From Kribbella qitaiheensis (GTDB taxonomy: Bacteria; Actinomycetota; Actinomycetes; Propionibacteriales; Kribbellaceae): DNA of 64,000 nt. Of this stretch, positions 29,279 to 38,577 are shown in pieces. The stretch is from the NCBI RefSeq assembly GCF_014217565.1, contig NZ_CP043661.1, forward strand, positions 2,046,001 through 2,110,000, read 5' to 3'. The translations under genes were made by a program, and so were the position numbers. Numbering within the stretch: position 1 is the first letter of the stretch; each line of letters opens with the position of its first letter. The notes beneath the pieces are model-generated. The model did not search any database. It worked only from the letters and a program-made list of their open reading frames with translations, and was not told the DNA's origin.

Positions 29279-29828
29279 CGAGTGCCGCGCCGACCAGGCC
29301 GGTGCGCCACTCGGAGCCCGGTTGGCGCGTCGACCCCGGCAAGCCGGCGTGCTCGGGTAGCCCACCTGGCTCGCCTACCTAGTGAGCTCGGTCGACCGCG
29401 GCCCGGCTCTACTGAGCGGGTCTGCTGGTCGCCGTACTTCCCCCACTCACCAACCTGCGGATTCGATCACTCGCGCCTGTGAATTGAGCGTGATCGACCG
29501 ACTCGCGGAGAGTTGGTGAGTGCTGGCGGTACGCCCCCGACCGACGCGCGCCGGCCGGACCCGCAGGCCATCAGTACTGGCTTCTTCCGGCCCCGTCTTT
29601 GCCGTCGCACGCCCAGCGTCTCGCCGATCGCTCTCCACTCCGACCCCCACTGATGGCCTGGCGGTCCGCCCCGCTCACCCCTACCGATGGATTGGCGGTC
29701 CGGGCGGACGTCCAACACTCACCAACTCGCGCGATCGGCCGGTACGGACGCCTAGCTGAGCGGTACTGGGTGACCGGTTGGTGAGTTGGTGAGTGCCGGA
29801 TGTCCGTGGGGCCGCATAGATTGGCCGC
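29279..29828. repeat. 550-base intergenic region with repeated CACTCACCAAC motifs
   Basis: No gene is supported here. The word CACTCACCAAC occurs at 29444-29454 and 29716-29726, and its complement GTTGGTGAGTG at 29512-29522 and 29785-29795, with an extra GTTGGTGAG at 29777. Each forward copy faces an inverted copy about 57-60 bases on, giving two large potential hairpins. A second weaker repeat (GATGG..TGGCGGTCCG) lies between. This looks like a REP-like element family. Confidence 0.6.
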
Positions 29829-30809
29829 ATGGCAGAGTCCAAGGCGGCCAAAGCGAAGACGCCGGCGATCGAGCTCGAGGTCGGCGAGCGCACGGTGCGG
29901 ATCTCGAATCCGGACCGGGTCTACTTCCCGGCGCGCGGTGAGACCAAGCTCGATCTCGTCAACTACTACCTCTCGGTCGGCGACGGGATCGTGCGAGCTC
30001 TGCGCGAACGACCCTGCATGCTGCATCGGTTCCCATCCGGCGTGTCCGGCGACAAGGTGCACCAGAAGCGCCTGCCGAACGGCGCTCCGCCGTGGATGGA
30101 GACCGTGCGCGTGCACTTCCCGCGGTACAACCGCACCGCGGACGAGCTGTGCGTCACCGAGGTCGCGCATGTCGCGTGGGCCGTGCAGATGTCGACGGTC
30201 GAGTTCCACCCGTGGAACTCCCGGCGCGCCGACACCGAGAAGCCCGACGAGTGGCGCATCGACCTGGACCCGATGCCGGACTGCCCGTTCGATCGCGTAC
30301 GCCGGGTGGCGCAGGTCGCGCGGGAGGTGCTCGACGATCTCGGCGCGACGGGCTACCCGAAGACCTCGGGCGGCTCGGGCATCCACATCTATGTACGCGT
30401 CGAACCGGAGTACGGATTCTCCGACGTACGCCGCGCGGCGCTGGCTTTCGCGCGCGAGGTGGAGCGGCGCGCGCCCGACGACGTGACAACGACCTGGTGG
30501 CGCAAGGACCGCGACCCGTCGAAGGTGTTCGTCGACTTCAATCAGAACGCGAGAGACCACACGATCGCGAGCGCGTACTCCGTGCGCGGAAACCCCGAAG
30601 GCACCGTCTCCACGCCAATCCATTGGGACGAGATCGAGACCGTAGACCCAAAGGCGTTCACCATCGCCACAGTGCCCGCCCGCTTCGCCGAACTCGGCGA
30701 CCTGCACGCCACGATCGACGATTCGGCGTATTCGCTCAACACCCTGATCGAGTGGGCCGAACGAGACGAACGCGAAGGCGCCGAAGAACCCCCACCACCC
30801 GAGGAATAG
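29829..30809 (+). CDS. LigD-type polymerase/primase domain protein (stand-alone PolDom)
   Basis: A 326-aa archaeo-eukaryotic-primase-type polymerase of the LigD PolDom family, which fills gaps with ribonucleotides in non-homologous end joining. The family start ISNPDRVYFPARGETKLDLVNYYLSV is clear, the two metal-binding Asp residues are 145 and 147 in WRIDLDPMP, the third in VFVDFNQN, and TSGGSGIHIY holds the catalytic His. There is no ligase or nuclease domain attached and no ku gene nearby. Mycobacteria also carry stand-alone PolDoms. The C-terminus ends in an acidic/proline tail EEPPPPEE. Confidence 0.88.
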   Translation: MAESKAAKAKTPAIELEVGERTVRISNPDRVYFPARGETKLDLVNYYLSVGDGIVRALRERPCMLHRFPSGVSGDKVHQKRLPNGAPPWMETVRVHFPRYNRTADELCVTEVAHVAWAVQMSTVEFHPWNSRRADTEKPDEWRIDLDPMPDCPFDRVRRVAQVAREVLDDLGATGYPKTSGGSGIHIYVRVEPEYGFSDVRRAALAFAREVERRAPDDVTTTWWRKDRDPSKVFVDFNQNARDHTIASAYSVRGNPEGTVSTPIHWDEIETVDPKAFTIATVPARFAELGDLHATIDDSAYSLNTLIEWAERDEREGAEEPPPPEE

Positions 30810-30937
30810 CCGGCCGCACGTGTGCATAACGGGGTGCCCGGATGGACTCGGATGGGCCGAGAACTTCCCGGTACGCCGGCGGCTCGTCCTGCAACTGATG
30901 GGCGACCGTCGGGCGTGGACCAGGAAAGGGGGCTTGG

Positions 30938-31400
30938 GTGACGCACCATGACTGGCGCGACTTCTATCTCGTACAGGATGAACTGAGGCTTGCGACCGAT
31001 GGCGACGTGGACGCGCTCGAAGCGAGCTTGAACGTCCAACTGCCCAACGGGTATCGCGAACTCGTGACGACGCTGGGCGCCGGTAGGGTCAGCAGGATTC
31101 TCCGGGTGTTCCCACCGGCTGCCCTCCAGGACGAGCAGCAGCTCTACCGGGAGGTGACTGAAGAGGCGTGGTTCTTCGAAGAACCTGACGAAACCCTCGA
31201 GCGGGAGTACGCCCTGGAGTCGATCGCGATCGCCGACTCCATCGATGGGGACGACCACGCCCTCGGACCACCCGCACGCCGTGACCGTAGGACGAACCGC
31301 TGGCCGCCCCGACGCCTACATCTCCCCCGGGGCCTTCACCTACTACCACGCGCATAACGGCGACGAGATCCTGATTCGCCCCGACGGCTATGTGGCCTGA
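30938..31400 (+). pseudogene. SUKH/SMI1-KNR4-like protein, frameshifted
   Basis: The first part (MTHHDWRDFYLVQDELRLAT, then ASLNVQLPNGYRELVTTLGAGRVSRILRVFPP) matches the SUKH/SMI1 fold, with the Trp-rich EEAWFFEEPDE at its end. At about 31245 the frame changes; the other frame then reads HAVTVGRTAGRPDAYISPGA, continues through TYYHAHNGDEILIRPDGYVA and stops at 31400. A one-base insertion would explain both parts, though the tail might also belong to a second gene. SUKH proteins often act as immunity proteins to nuclease toxins. No toxin gene is adjacent. Confidence 0.55.
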
Positions 31401-31459
31401 GCCTTTGTGCACGGTGTCAGCAGCCGACGCGCGGGAAACGCTCACGCGGTGCACGAAGA

Positions 31460-32557
31460 TCAGGCGGTGCGGGAGATCTGGTCCTGGATCGCGAACTCCA
31501 GTCCGTGCGCCTGGGCCAGGTAGACGTCCTGAGTGACGAGGTTTCCGTCCAGCCGGACCAGGCCGCGGGGGCTGTCGTAGAAGGCGTTCGGGGGAAGGCC
31601 TCCGAGCGCGTCGATGCCGATCGACCCGGTGAGCTCGCCGAGCCGGGCGAGGAACCGGATGGCTTCGTAGCAGGACTCTCCGATGGCGTTGAGCGCCGGC
31701 GCCCACGGACCGAAGCGCGCGTGGTACTCGCGGGCGAACTCGCCGCTTTCGATCGTCCCGAGCCCATCGAAGTACGCAGCCGCCGCGTACAGGCCGTCGT
31801 TCGCGCCGGGACCCGCACCAAGCAAGGTGTTCTCCTCGATCGCCGGACTCAGCCGCAGAAGCCGATCGCTCAGCCCGGCACGGGCGAACTGCCGATTGAA
31901 ATGCACCGCGTCCTGCCCCATCAACAGCATGATCACACCATCGACCTCACCCCTTTCGAGGCTCGCCAGTACCGGTCGGAAGTCGGTGGTTCCGAGGGCA
32001 ACGAAATCAGCTCGTACTACGGAAGAACCCGTTCCCTGTAAAGCTTTTCTCGTTGTCGATGCCGTGACGCGTGGATACACGTAGTCATTGCCGACCACGG
32101 CCCAGCGCCGTACGCCGTGTTGTTCGCGGATCCAATGAGTTGCCGGGAGCAACTGGTTGACGGGGCGCTCGCCGAGCATGAAGACGCCAGGGGTATCGTC
32201 ATCGCCTTCATGCATCGCCGCGAACGCATAGACGACCCGACCACCGATACGCCGGGTCAAGGCGACCCGTACGGCGGAGATGTGCCAGCCCGCGACGGCG
32301 TCCACCTGACCAGAATCCACCAGCCGGCCGACCTCCTCGGCGACCACCGCGGGGGGGCGGCCGGCATCGACGTGGACGAGCTCGATCCGGCGTCCGGCGA
32401 TCCCCCGGCCTGCGTTGAGCTGCTCGACTGCGAGCTCACCACAGGCCAGGCAGGACGGGCCGTAGATCCCGGTCGGCCCCTGCTGGGGCACCACGAAGGC
32501 GATCGAGACCACCTCTGATCCGGGCATGTCGACCAGTGTGATCCAGCCGGACGCCAT
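31460..32557 (-). CDS. AmiC/FmdD-like amide- or urea-binding protein without signal peptide
   Basis: A 365-aa type I periplasmic-binding-fold protein. Segments VVPQQGPTGIYGPSCLACGELAVEQLNAGRGIAGRRIEL and GVRRWAVVGNDYVYPR closely follow AmiC/FmdD/UrtA proteins that bind short amides or urea. There is no signal sequence or lipobox at the start, so it should be cytosolic, like AmiC, which senses amides and controls a transcription factor. It is divergent from a MarR regulator and next to an NCS1 permease and urease. It may sense the nitrogen compound that leads to urea. An alternative start is Met at 32527. Confidence 0.8.
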   Translation of the reverse strand: MASGWITLVDMPGSEVVSIAFVVPQQGPTGIYGPSCLACGELAVEQLNAGRGIAGRRIELVHVDAGRPPAVVAEEVGRLVDSGQVDAVAGWHISAVRVALTRRIGGRVVYAFAAMHEGDDDTPGVFMLGERPVNQLLPATHWIREQHGVRRWAVVGNDYVYPRVTASTTRKALQGTGSSVVRADFVALGTTDFRPVLASLERGEVDGVIMLLMGQDAVHFNRQFARAGLSDRLLRLSPAIEENTLLGAGPGANDGLYAAAAYFDGLGTIESGEFAREYHARFGPWAPALNAIGESCYEAIRFLARLGELTGSIGIDALGGLPPNAFYDSPRGLVRLDGNLVTQDVYLAQAHGLEFAIQDQISRTA

Positions 32558-32578
32558 TCTCCGAGCATTGAGCTATAT

Positions 32579-32592
32579 TCACCGCACTGTGA
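32579..32592. promoter_or_regulatory. Inverted repeat in the divergent promoter of the binding protein and MarR genes
   Basis: TCAC-N6-GTGA lies between the two divergent starts, next to CTATATT at 32573-32579 which resembles a -10 element. A MarR dimer is a plausible ligand; this is inferred from position and symmetry only. Confidence 0.4.
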
Positions 32593-32619
32593 GACGCCAG
32601 TGAGCCACGGGAGGACCTG

Positions 32620-32994
32620 ATGACGAGCAGCTTGCTGCTGCAGCTCAAACAGGCCGAGCGCCGGATCGAACTCGGTCTGCTCCCGCTGCTGGACGAGTTC
32701 GAGCTCACCATCGAGCAGTGGCGGGTGATGTCGGCGCTGTACGAGGAGCCCGGCCAGCCGATGACCACGCTCGCCGAGAACGCGGTGCTTCCGCCGGCCA
32801 GCCTGACCCGCCACGTCGACAAGCTGGTCGAGCGCGGGCTGGTGCTGCGCCGGATCCACCGCGACGACCGGCGCCGGGTCGTCGCCGCACTCTCCCCCGT
32901 CGGGCTGACGGTGGCCGAGCGGATCCGAATCGCCGAGCGGTGGCTCGAGCCGGACCTGCTGGCATTACTTCCGAATGGAAATACACGACCGTAG
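32620..32994 (+). CDS. MarR-family transcriptional regulator
   Basis: A 124-aa winged-helix regulator, shorter than most MarR proteins (about 140-150 aa). The DNA-binding helix is TTLAENAVLPPASLTRHVDKLVERGLVLRR and the wing IHRDDRRRVVAALSPVGLTVAERI. ATG 32620 follows CGGGAGGACCTG. Its last helix is cut short after LLALLPNGNTRP. It lies between the divergent AmiC-like gene and the NCS1 permease/urease operon and probably controls one or both. Confidence 0.85.
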   Translation: MTSSLLLQLKQAERRIELGLLPLLDEFELTIEQWRVMSALYEEPGQPMTTLAENAVLPPASLTRHVDKLVERGLVLRRIHRDDRRRVVAALSPVGLTVAERIRIAERWLEPDLLALLPNGNTRP

Positions 32995-33001
32995 CGGTTC
33001 G

Positions 33002-33017
33002 GCAACACGCAGGAAAC
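33002..33017 (+). promoter_or_regulatory. Possible GlnR box upstream of the permease/urease operon
   Basis: GCAAC-N6-GAAAC fits the actinobacterial GlnR half-site pair (gTnAC-n6-GaAAC) with one change. It lies about 100 bases before the NCS1 permease start, a sensible place for nitrogen-limitation control of a urease operon. A flanking inverted repeat CCGAATGGAA (32971-32980) / TTCCATTCGG (33036-33045) frames it. Confidence 0.4.
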
Positions 33018-33114
33018 ACAGCACTCCTAGGTTCCTTCCATTCGGGTGCATCGCGCCGGCAGCGTCGCCGTCCGCAGGTGCATCCACCGCCCGAAGATGC
33101 CGCAGGAGTTCGCC

Positions 33115-34767
33115 ATGACCGCAGAACCCGCGTTGGACGTCCCGACCCCCACCAGTTCTGAACCCAGCACCGCCACCCGCGAGACGCTGGAGGACTACAC
33201 CCTCCGGTTCGCGCCACGCAGCTACCGCAAGTGGTCCACCGGCGTCGTCGCCGTCTCGGCCCTGGGCGGCATCGCCTATCTGGCCGACTTCGCCATCGGC
33301 GCGAACATCGGCATCTCGTACGGCACCACGAACGCGCTCTGGGGGATCGCGATCTTCGCCGTCGTCATCTTCGCGACCGGCCTGCCGCTGGCGTACTACG
33401 CGGCGCGCTACAACGTCGATCTCGACCTGATCACCCGCGGCAGCGGCTTCGGGTACTACGGGTCGGTGGTGACGAACGTGATCTTCGCGTCGTTCACCTT
33501 CATCTTCTTCGCGCTCGAGGGCTCGATCATGGCCCAAGGCCTGAAATTAGGTCTGCACATCCCCCTCGCCCTTGGGTACGCCGTCTCGACCATGGTGATC
33601 TTTCCGCTGGTGATCTATGGCATGAGGGTGCTGTCCACACTGCAGGTCTGGACGACCCCGCTGTGGCTGCTGCTGATGGTGCTGCCCTTCGTGTACCTCG
33701 TCGTCTCCCACCCCGACTCGGTCTCGTCGTTCTTCGACTACCAGGGCGAGGACGGCAAGGGTGCGACCGATGTCGGCTCGATGCTGCTCGCGGCCGGGGT
33801 CTGCCTGTCGCTGATCGCGCAGATCGCCGAGCAGATCGACTACCTGCGGTTCATGCCGCCGAAGACGCCCGAGAACTCCCGTCGCTGGTGGACGGCGATG
33901 CTGCTGGCCGGGCCGGGATGGGTGATCTTCGGCGCGATCAAGCAGGTGATCGGGCTGTTCCTCGCGGTCTACATCATCGCCAGCGTCACCGACGGCGCTT
34001 CGGTCGCGAACGAACCGGTGCACCAGTTCCTGGAGATCTACCGCGGCTTCTTGCCGGGCTGGCTCGCCATGACGCTGGCCGTAGTACTGGTCGTGATCAG
34101 TCAGGTGAAGATCAACGTGACGAACGCGTACTCCGGGTCGCTCGCGTGGACGAACTCCTATACGCGGTTGACCAGGCACTACCCGGGCCGGCTGGTCTTC
34201 CTCGGGCTGAACCTGGTGATCGCGCTGGTACTGATGGAAGCCAACATGTTCGACTTCCTCAACACCATCCTCGGCTTCTACGCGAACTGCGGGATGGCCT
34301 GGATCGTGGTCGTTGCCTCCGACATCGTCTTCAACAAGTACCTGCTGAAGCTGTCGCCCAAGCAGCCCGAGTTCCGGCGCGGCATGTTGTACGCCGTGAA
34401 CCCGGTCGGGTTCATCTCGATGGCGGTCGCGGCCGGGGTGTCGATCCTGGTGTTCTTCGGCGGACTCGGTTCGGGGATCAAGCCGTACTCGCCACTGGTG
34501 GCGATCGTGCTCGCGCTGGTACTGCCGCCGCTGCTGGCGATCGCTACCAAAGGGAAGTACTACCTCCGGCGTACGGGCGATGGGATCGACCTGCCGATGT
34601 ACGACGAGTACGGGAACCCGTCGGGCGAAGTACTGACCTGCCATGTCTGTCGGCAGGATTACGAGCGGCCGGACATGGTGGCGTGCGAGACGCACGACGC
34701 CGAGGTCTGCTCTCTCTGCCTCAGCACCGACAAGGTGGCCGACCACGTCCTCCCGGCGAACACGTGA
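33115..34767 (+). CDS. NCS1-family nucleobase/allantoin permease with C-terminal cysteine-rich tail
   Basis: A 550-aa inner-membrane symporter of the NCS1 (Fur/Pur) family, with about 12 helices starting at [23 protein letters not shown]. Typical features are [19 protein letters not shown] and [16 protein letters not shown]. After the last helix there is a soluble tail of about 50 residues with four Cys in two CxxC-type pairs ([31 protein letters not shown] read in parts), likely a zinc knuckle. ATG 33115 is supported by GCAGGAG. The substrate may be a purine, allantoin or hydantoin-like nitrogen source. Its stop overlaps the ureA start by 4 nt, tying import to urease. Confidence 0.88.
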   Translation: MTAEPALDVPTPTSSEPSTATRETLEDYTLRFAPRSYRKWSTGVVAVSALGGIAYLADFAIGANIGISYGTTNALWGIAIFAVVIFATGLPLAYYAARYNVDLDLITRGSGFGYYGSVVTNVIFASFTFIFFALEGSIMAQGLKLGLHIPLALGYAVSTMVIFPLVIYGMRVLSTLQVWTTPLWLLLMVLPFVYLVVSHPDSVSSFFDYQGEDGKGATDVGSMLLAAGVCLSLIAQIAEQIDYLRFMPPKTPENSRRWWTAMLLAGPGWVIFGAIKQVIGLFLAVYIIASVTDGASVANEPVHQFLEIYRGFLPGWLAMTLAVVLVVISQVKINVTNAYSGSLAWTNSYTRLTRHYPGRLVFLGLNLVIALVLMEANMFDFLNTILGFYANCGMAWIVVVASDIVFNKYLLKLSPKQPEFRRGMLYAVNPVGFISMAVAAGVSILVFFGGLGSGIKPYSPLVAIVLALVLPPLLAIATKGKYYLRRTGDGIDLPMYDEYGNPSGEVLTCHVCRQDYERPDMVACETHDAEVCSLCLSTDKVADHVLPANT

Positions 34768-35066
34768 ACTTCACCCCGGCGGAGGTCGAGAAGCTCCTCC
34801 TCTCCATGGCCGGCCTGGTCGCCCGCGACCGGCTGGCCCGTGGAGTGCTTCTCAACCACCCCGAAGCGGTCGCCCTTCTCAGTGCGTGGGTCATCGAACG
34901 AGCTCGCGAAGGAGCCCTCGTCTCCAACCTGATGACGGAAGGCCGCACTGTACTCACCCGCGACCAGGTAATGCCCGGCGTCGCCGAACTCCTCACCGAC
35001 GTCCAGGTGGAGGCGACCTTCCCGGACGGCCGAAAACTCGTCACTATCCACAGCCCCATAATCTGA
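34764..35066 (+). CDS. ureA: Urease subunit gamma
   Basis: A 100-aa structural subunit of urease, which hydrolyses urea to ammonia and carbamate. The family pattern [49 protein letters not shown] and the end [18 protein letters not shown] are clear. GTG 34764 overlaps the permease stop (GTGA). It is the first of six urease genes. About 97 bases of more AT-rich sequence separate it from ureB, unusually long for this operon. Confidence 0.95.
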   Translation: MNFTPAEVEKLLLSMAGLVARDRLARGVLLNHPEAVALLSAWVIERAREGALVSNLMTEGRTVLTRDQVMPGVAELLTDVQVEATFPDGRKLVTIHSPII

Positions 35067-35163
35067 TCCGGAGCGACATGCCAATCGAGATTAGACTTAG
35101 CAATGAAGGTCAGAGGGCGCCGGACAGCCTCACGACGCCACGGTGCCGACTGGGGTGGCCACG

Positions 35164-35493
35164 ATGACGGCGGCCGGGTCGACCGACGGACCTGGGGCGG
35201 TCCGGGTAGCACCCGGCAGGATCGTGCTCAACGCCGACCGGACTGATGCCGAGCGGCTGACGCTCGTCGTACTCAACACCGGCGACCGGCCGGTGCAGAT
35301 CGGTTCGCACCTGCACCTGCCCGATGCGAACTCCGCGCTGGAGTTCGACCGGACGGCAGCGCAGGGCTTCCGCCTGGACATCCCCTCCGGCACCTCGCAG
35401 CGGTTCGAGCCGGGGGCTTCGCGGGAAGTCGCCGCGGTTGCGTTACGCGGGATGAAGAAGGTGCCTGGGATCCAGGTGAAGCAGCGTGGTTGA
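35164..35493 (+). CDS. ureB: Urease subunit beta
   Basis: A 109-aa structural subunit. The conserved part is [26 protein letters not shown]...[29 protein letters not shown]. The frame is open from 35143, but ATG 35164 with GGGGTGG upstream gives a more usual start. The last eight bases overlap ureC. The N-terminal 15 residues ([15 protein letters not shown]) are longer than in classical UreB, which starts MIPGE. Confidence 0.93.
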   Translation: MTAAGSTDGPGAVRVAPGRIVLNADRTDAERLTLVVLNTGDRPVQIGSHLHLPDANSALEFDRTAAQGFRLDIPSGTSQRFEPGASREVAAVALRGMKKVPGIQVKQRG

Positions 35494-37186
35494 GATTTCG
35501 CGGGCCGCGTATGCCGCGCTCTACGGGCCGACTGTTGGGGATCAGGTGCGGTTGGCGGATACCGACCTGTGGGTGGAGGTCGAGCAGGACCTCACCGTGG
35601 GTGGCGAGGAGGTGGTGTTCGGGGGCGGGAAGTCGATCCGGGAGTCGATGGCGCAGGGTACGACGACTCGCGGTGAAGGTGCTCCGGACACCGTCATCAC
35701 CAACGTGCTGGTGCTCGATTGGTGGGGCATCGTCCGTGCCGACGTCGGGATCCGGGACGGGCGGATCGTCGCGCTCGGACGGGCCGGGAATCCTGATATC
35801 GCCGACGGCGTACATCCCGATCTCAGGATCGGACCGTCGACGGACATCATCGCGGGCGAGGGGCGGATCCTCACGGCCGGCGCGATCGACTCCCACGTTC
35901 ACCTGCTCTCGCCGTCCCAACTGCACGAGGCCCTCGCTACCGGCACGACCACGATCGTCGGCGGCGGAACCGGGCCGAGTGAAGGTTCGAAGGCGACCAC
36001 GGTCACGCCTGGCGCGTGGCATCTGGAGCGGATGCATCGCAGCCTGGATGCTTTCCCGCTCAACGTGCTGCTGCTCGGCAAGGGCAACACGGTGAGCGCC
36101 GAGGCTCTGGCCGAGCAGGCCCTCGCGGGTGCCGCCGGCTTCAAGGTTCACGAGGATTGGGGATCCACTCCCGCCGCGATCGACACCGCATTGAAGGCCG
36201 CGGACGACTGGGGCCTGCAGGTCGCGCTGCATGCCGACAGCTTGAACGAAGCCGGCTTCGTCGAGTCGACACTTGCCGCGATCGCGGGCAGGTCGATCCA
36301 CGCCTTCCACGTCGAAGGGGCCGGCGGCGGTCACGCACCCGACATCCTCAAGATCGCGGCCGAGCCGTACGTCATCCCTGGTTCGACCAACCCGACTCTG
36401 CCGCACACCGTGAACACCGTGGCCGAGCACCTCGACATGCTGATGGTCTGTCATCACCTCAGCCCGGACGTACCCGAGGACCTGGCGTTCGCCGAGTCCC
36501 GGATCCGCGCGACCACGATCGCGGCCGAGGACATCCTGCACGACCTGGGTGCGTTGTCGATCACGTCGTCCGACGCGCAGGCGATGGGCCGGATCGGCGA
36601 GGTGATCACTCGTACGTGGCAGGTCGCGCATGTGATGAAGGCCCGTCGCGGTCAACTCGGAACCGGGCCGGCCGACAACGAACGCGCCCGGCGGTACGTC
36701 GCGAAGTACACGATCAATCCGGCGGTTGCCCATGGCATCGATCATGTGGTGGGTTCGGTCGAGGCGGGGAAGCTCGCCGATCTGGTGTTGTGGGATCCAC
36801 GGTTCTTCGGCGTCCGGCCCGCACTGGTGATCAAGGGCGGCGGCATCGCCTGGGCCGCGTTGGGCGATCCGAACGCGTCCATCCCGACCCCGCAGCCTGC
36901 GTTGATGCGACCGGCCTTCGGTGACGCGATCGGCGCCGACCTCTCGTTCTCCTTCGTCTCGCCCGCCGCGCTCGACGACGGCTTGGCGGAACGGCTTCAA
37001 CTAAGGCGGAAACTCGCCGCGGTACGGCCGACGCGCGAGGTGGGCAAGGCGCAGATGAAGAACAACGACGCCCTGCCGAGCATCGACATCGACCCAGAGA
37101 CATTCGCCATCAAGGTCGACGGCGACCTGATCGAACCCGCACCGGCCGATGTCCTCCCGTTGGCCCAGCTCTACAACTTGTTCTGA
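35486..37186 (+). CDS. ureC: Urease catalytic subunit alpha
   Basis: A 566-aa nickel enzyme. The nickel ligands and catalytic groups can be placed: His137 and His139 in DSHVHL, carbamylated Lys220 in GFKVHEDWG, His249 in ALHADS, His275 in FHVEG, Cys322-His323 of the mobile flap in MVCHHLS, and Asp363 in SSDAQAMGR. The region after HVHL reads [16 protein letters not shown] and later [14 protein letters not shown], differing from the classical FICPQQ and GPATGTNATTCTPG, so this is a divergent urease line. GTG 35486 overlaps ureB. ureF starts at its last base. Confidence 0.95.
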   Translation: MVEISRAAYAALYGPTVGDQVRLADTDLWVEVEQDLTVGGEEVVFGGGKSIRESMAQGTTTRGEGAPDTVITNVLVLDWWGIVRADVGIRDGRIVALGRAGNPDIADGVHPDLRIGPSTDIIAGEGRILTAGAIDSHVHLLSPSQLHEALATGTTTIVGGGTGPSEGSKATTVTPGAWHLERMHRSLDAFPLNVLLLGKGNTVSAEALAEQALAGAAGFKVHEDWGSTPAAIDTALKAADDWGLQVALHADSLNEAGFVESTLAAIAGRSIHAFHVEGAGGGHAPDILKIAAEPYVIPGSTNPTLPHTVNTVAEHLDMLMVCHHLSPDVPEDLAFAESRIRATTIAAEDILHDLGALSITSSDAQAMGRIGEVITRTWQVAHVMKARRGQLGTGPADNERARRYVAKYTINPAVAHGIDHVVGSVEAGKLADLVLWDPRFFGVRPALVIKGGGIAWAALGDPNASIPTPQPALMRPAFGDAIGADLSFSFVSPAALDDGLAERLQLRRKLAAVRPTREVGKAQMKNNDALPSIDIDPETFAIKVDGDLIEPAPADVLPLAQLYNLF

Positions 37187-37860
37187 TGGGCTCCCCCGAG
37201 CTGGTCGCCATGATGCTGGCCGATGGCCGGTTGCCGACGGGCGGCCATACCCAATCCGCCGGCCTTGAGCCCGCAGTACGGGCTGGGCTTGGTACTGAAG
37301 GAAGCCGACTATCCGAGGTTGCCGACTATGCGCGCGATCGGCTTCGTACCGTCACACGGGTCGAGGCGGCGGTCGGTGTCGTCGCGCGAGCTGCCGCCCT
37401 CAATGGGGAGCAGCTCACGACTGTGGAGGCTGCCTGGGCAGCGCGAACTCCAAGCCATGTATTAAGGGCTGCATCGCGCCGTCAAGGTCGCGCCTATCTA
37501 CGGCTCGCGTCACGCGTCTGGCCCGAGGTACTCAAGCATCTGCAGCCCGACATCGAGATCGCCAGACCGGTCGTGATCGGAGTCGTTGCCGCCGTCAACG
37601 ATCTGTCCGCGGAGCAGACGGCACGCTTGATCGGATACGACGATGCGCAGGCGGTAGTGGCCGCGTCGCTCAAGCTGCTGCCGGTCGATCCGGCTGAGGC
37701 CGCGAGCTGGCTGGCGGCGCTGCACCAACCCATCGAAGAGTTGATCCGGGCCGTCGCCGAGCTGACCGACCCCGACGACATCCCGGCGTACGGCGCTCCG
37801 CTGATCGACGTCTTCGCCCAAGCCCATGCGGCCGAGAGAATGAGGTTATTTCATGCCTAA
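37186..37860 (+). CDS. ureF: Urease accessory protein UreF
   Basis: A 224-aa chaperone that helps UreG and UreD load nickel into urease. The start [22 protein letters not shown] matches the UreF opening (usually DSALPVGAFAYSHGLE), with helical sequence and the C-terminal [12 protein letters not shown] typical of the family (usually MRLF.S). It overlaps the ureC stop by one base and the ureG start by eight. Helical residues [17 protein letters not shown] and [25 protein letters not shown] also fit. Confidence 0.88.
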   Translation: MGSPELVAMMLADGRLPTGGHTQSAGLEPAVRAGLGTEGSRLSEVADYARDRLRTVTRVEAAVGVVARAAALNGEQLTTVEAAWAARTPSHVLRAASRRQGRAYLRLASRVWPEVLKHLQPDIEIARPVVIGVVAAVNDLSAEQTARLIGYDDAQAVVAASLKLLPVDPAEAASWLAALHQPIEELIRAVAELTDPDDIPAYGAPLIDVFAQAHAAERMRLFHA

Positions 37861-38566
37861 ACCCACCACCCGATCCTTCCGCCTCGGAGTGGCGGGTCCG
37901 GTCGGCACCGGTAAGAGCTCGCTGATCGCAATGATCTGCCGCGAGCTGGCCGACGAGCTCCGGCTCGGCGTGATCACCAACGACATCTACACAGACGAAG
38001 ACGCGCGGCTGCTGCGCTCGGCCGGGGTGCTCGATCCTGAGCGGATCCGCGCGGTCGAGACCGGGGCTTGCCCGCATACCGCGATCCGGGACGACGTGAC
38101 CCCGAACCTGATCGCGGTCGAAGACCTCGAACGCGACTTCGCTCCGTTGGACGTAGTCCTGGTCGAATCCGGCGGTGACAACCTGACCGCTACCTTCTCC
38201 CCCGCTCTGGTCGACGCGCAGATCTTTGTTCTCGACGTGGCCGGCGGCGGAGACGTGGCGCGTAAGGGCGGCCCCGGTATCGCGCGAGCCGACTTGCTGG
38301 TGGTGAACAAGACCGACCTCGCGCCGTACGTCGGCGTCGACGTACCCCAGATGGTGACGGACGCCGAAGCCGCGCGCGGCGGCAAACCCGTCCTGGCGTT
38401 GTCGAGGACCGACTTGGACTCCGTGGCCAAACTGAAGGAGTGGGTGCTCGCGATGACCGAAGTGGTTCGGAGCGGTCACCACACGCCGGTCGACCCCGGC
38501 CCGATGGCACCGCATTCCCACGTGGGCGACGACGGCGTACTGATCTCACATACCCACGCCCACTGA
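37853..38566 (+). CDS. ureG: Urease accessory GTPase UreG
   Basis: A 237-aa SIMIBI GTPase that drives nickel delivery to urease. The P-loop [10 protein letters not shown], the [13 protein letters not shown] segment, the metal-binding CPH motif in [31 protein letters not shown] and the guanine-specificity NKTD are present. The C-terminus is His-rich ([17 protein letters not shown]), which may store nickel and could partly replace UreE, absent from this operon. Confidence 0.95.
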   Translation: MPKPTTRSFRLGVAGPVGTGKSSLIAMICRELADELRLGVITNDIYTDEDARLLRSAGVLDPERIRAVETGACPHTAIRDDVTPNLIAVEDLERDFAPLDVVLVESGGDNLTATFSPALVDAQIFVLDVAGGGDVARKGGPGIARADLLVVNKTDLAPYVGVDVPQMVTDAEAARGGKPVLALSRTDLDSVAKLKEWVLAMTEVVRSGHHTPVDPGPMAPHSHVGDDGVLISHTHAH

Positions 38567-38577
38567 GGGCGGTCCGC

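Noticed and set aside
29444..29795. CRISPR array
   Set aside because: The repeated words are inverted, few and irregularly spaced; no array of direct repeats with spacers and no cas genes are in the window.
32995..33114. Riboswitch in the leader of the NCS1 permease
   Set aside because: No conserved guanidine, purine or other known aptamer pattern could be recognised; the leader is short and better explained by an operator site.
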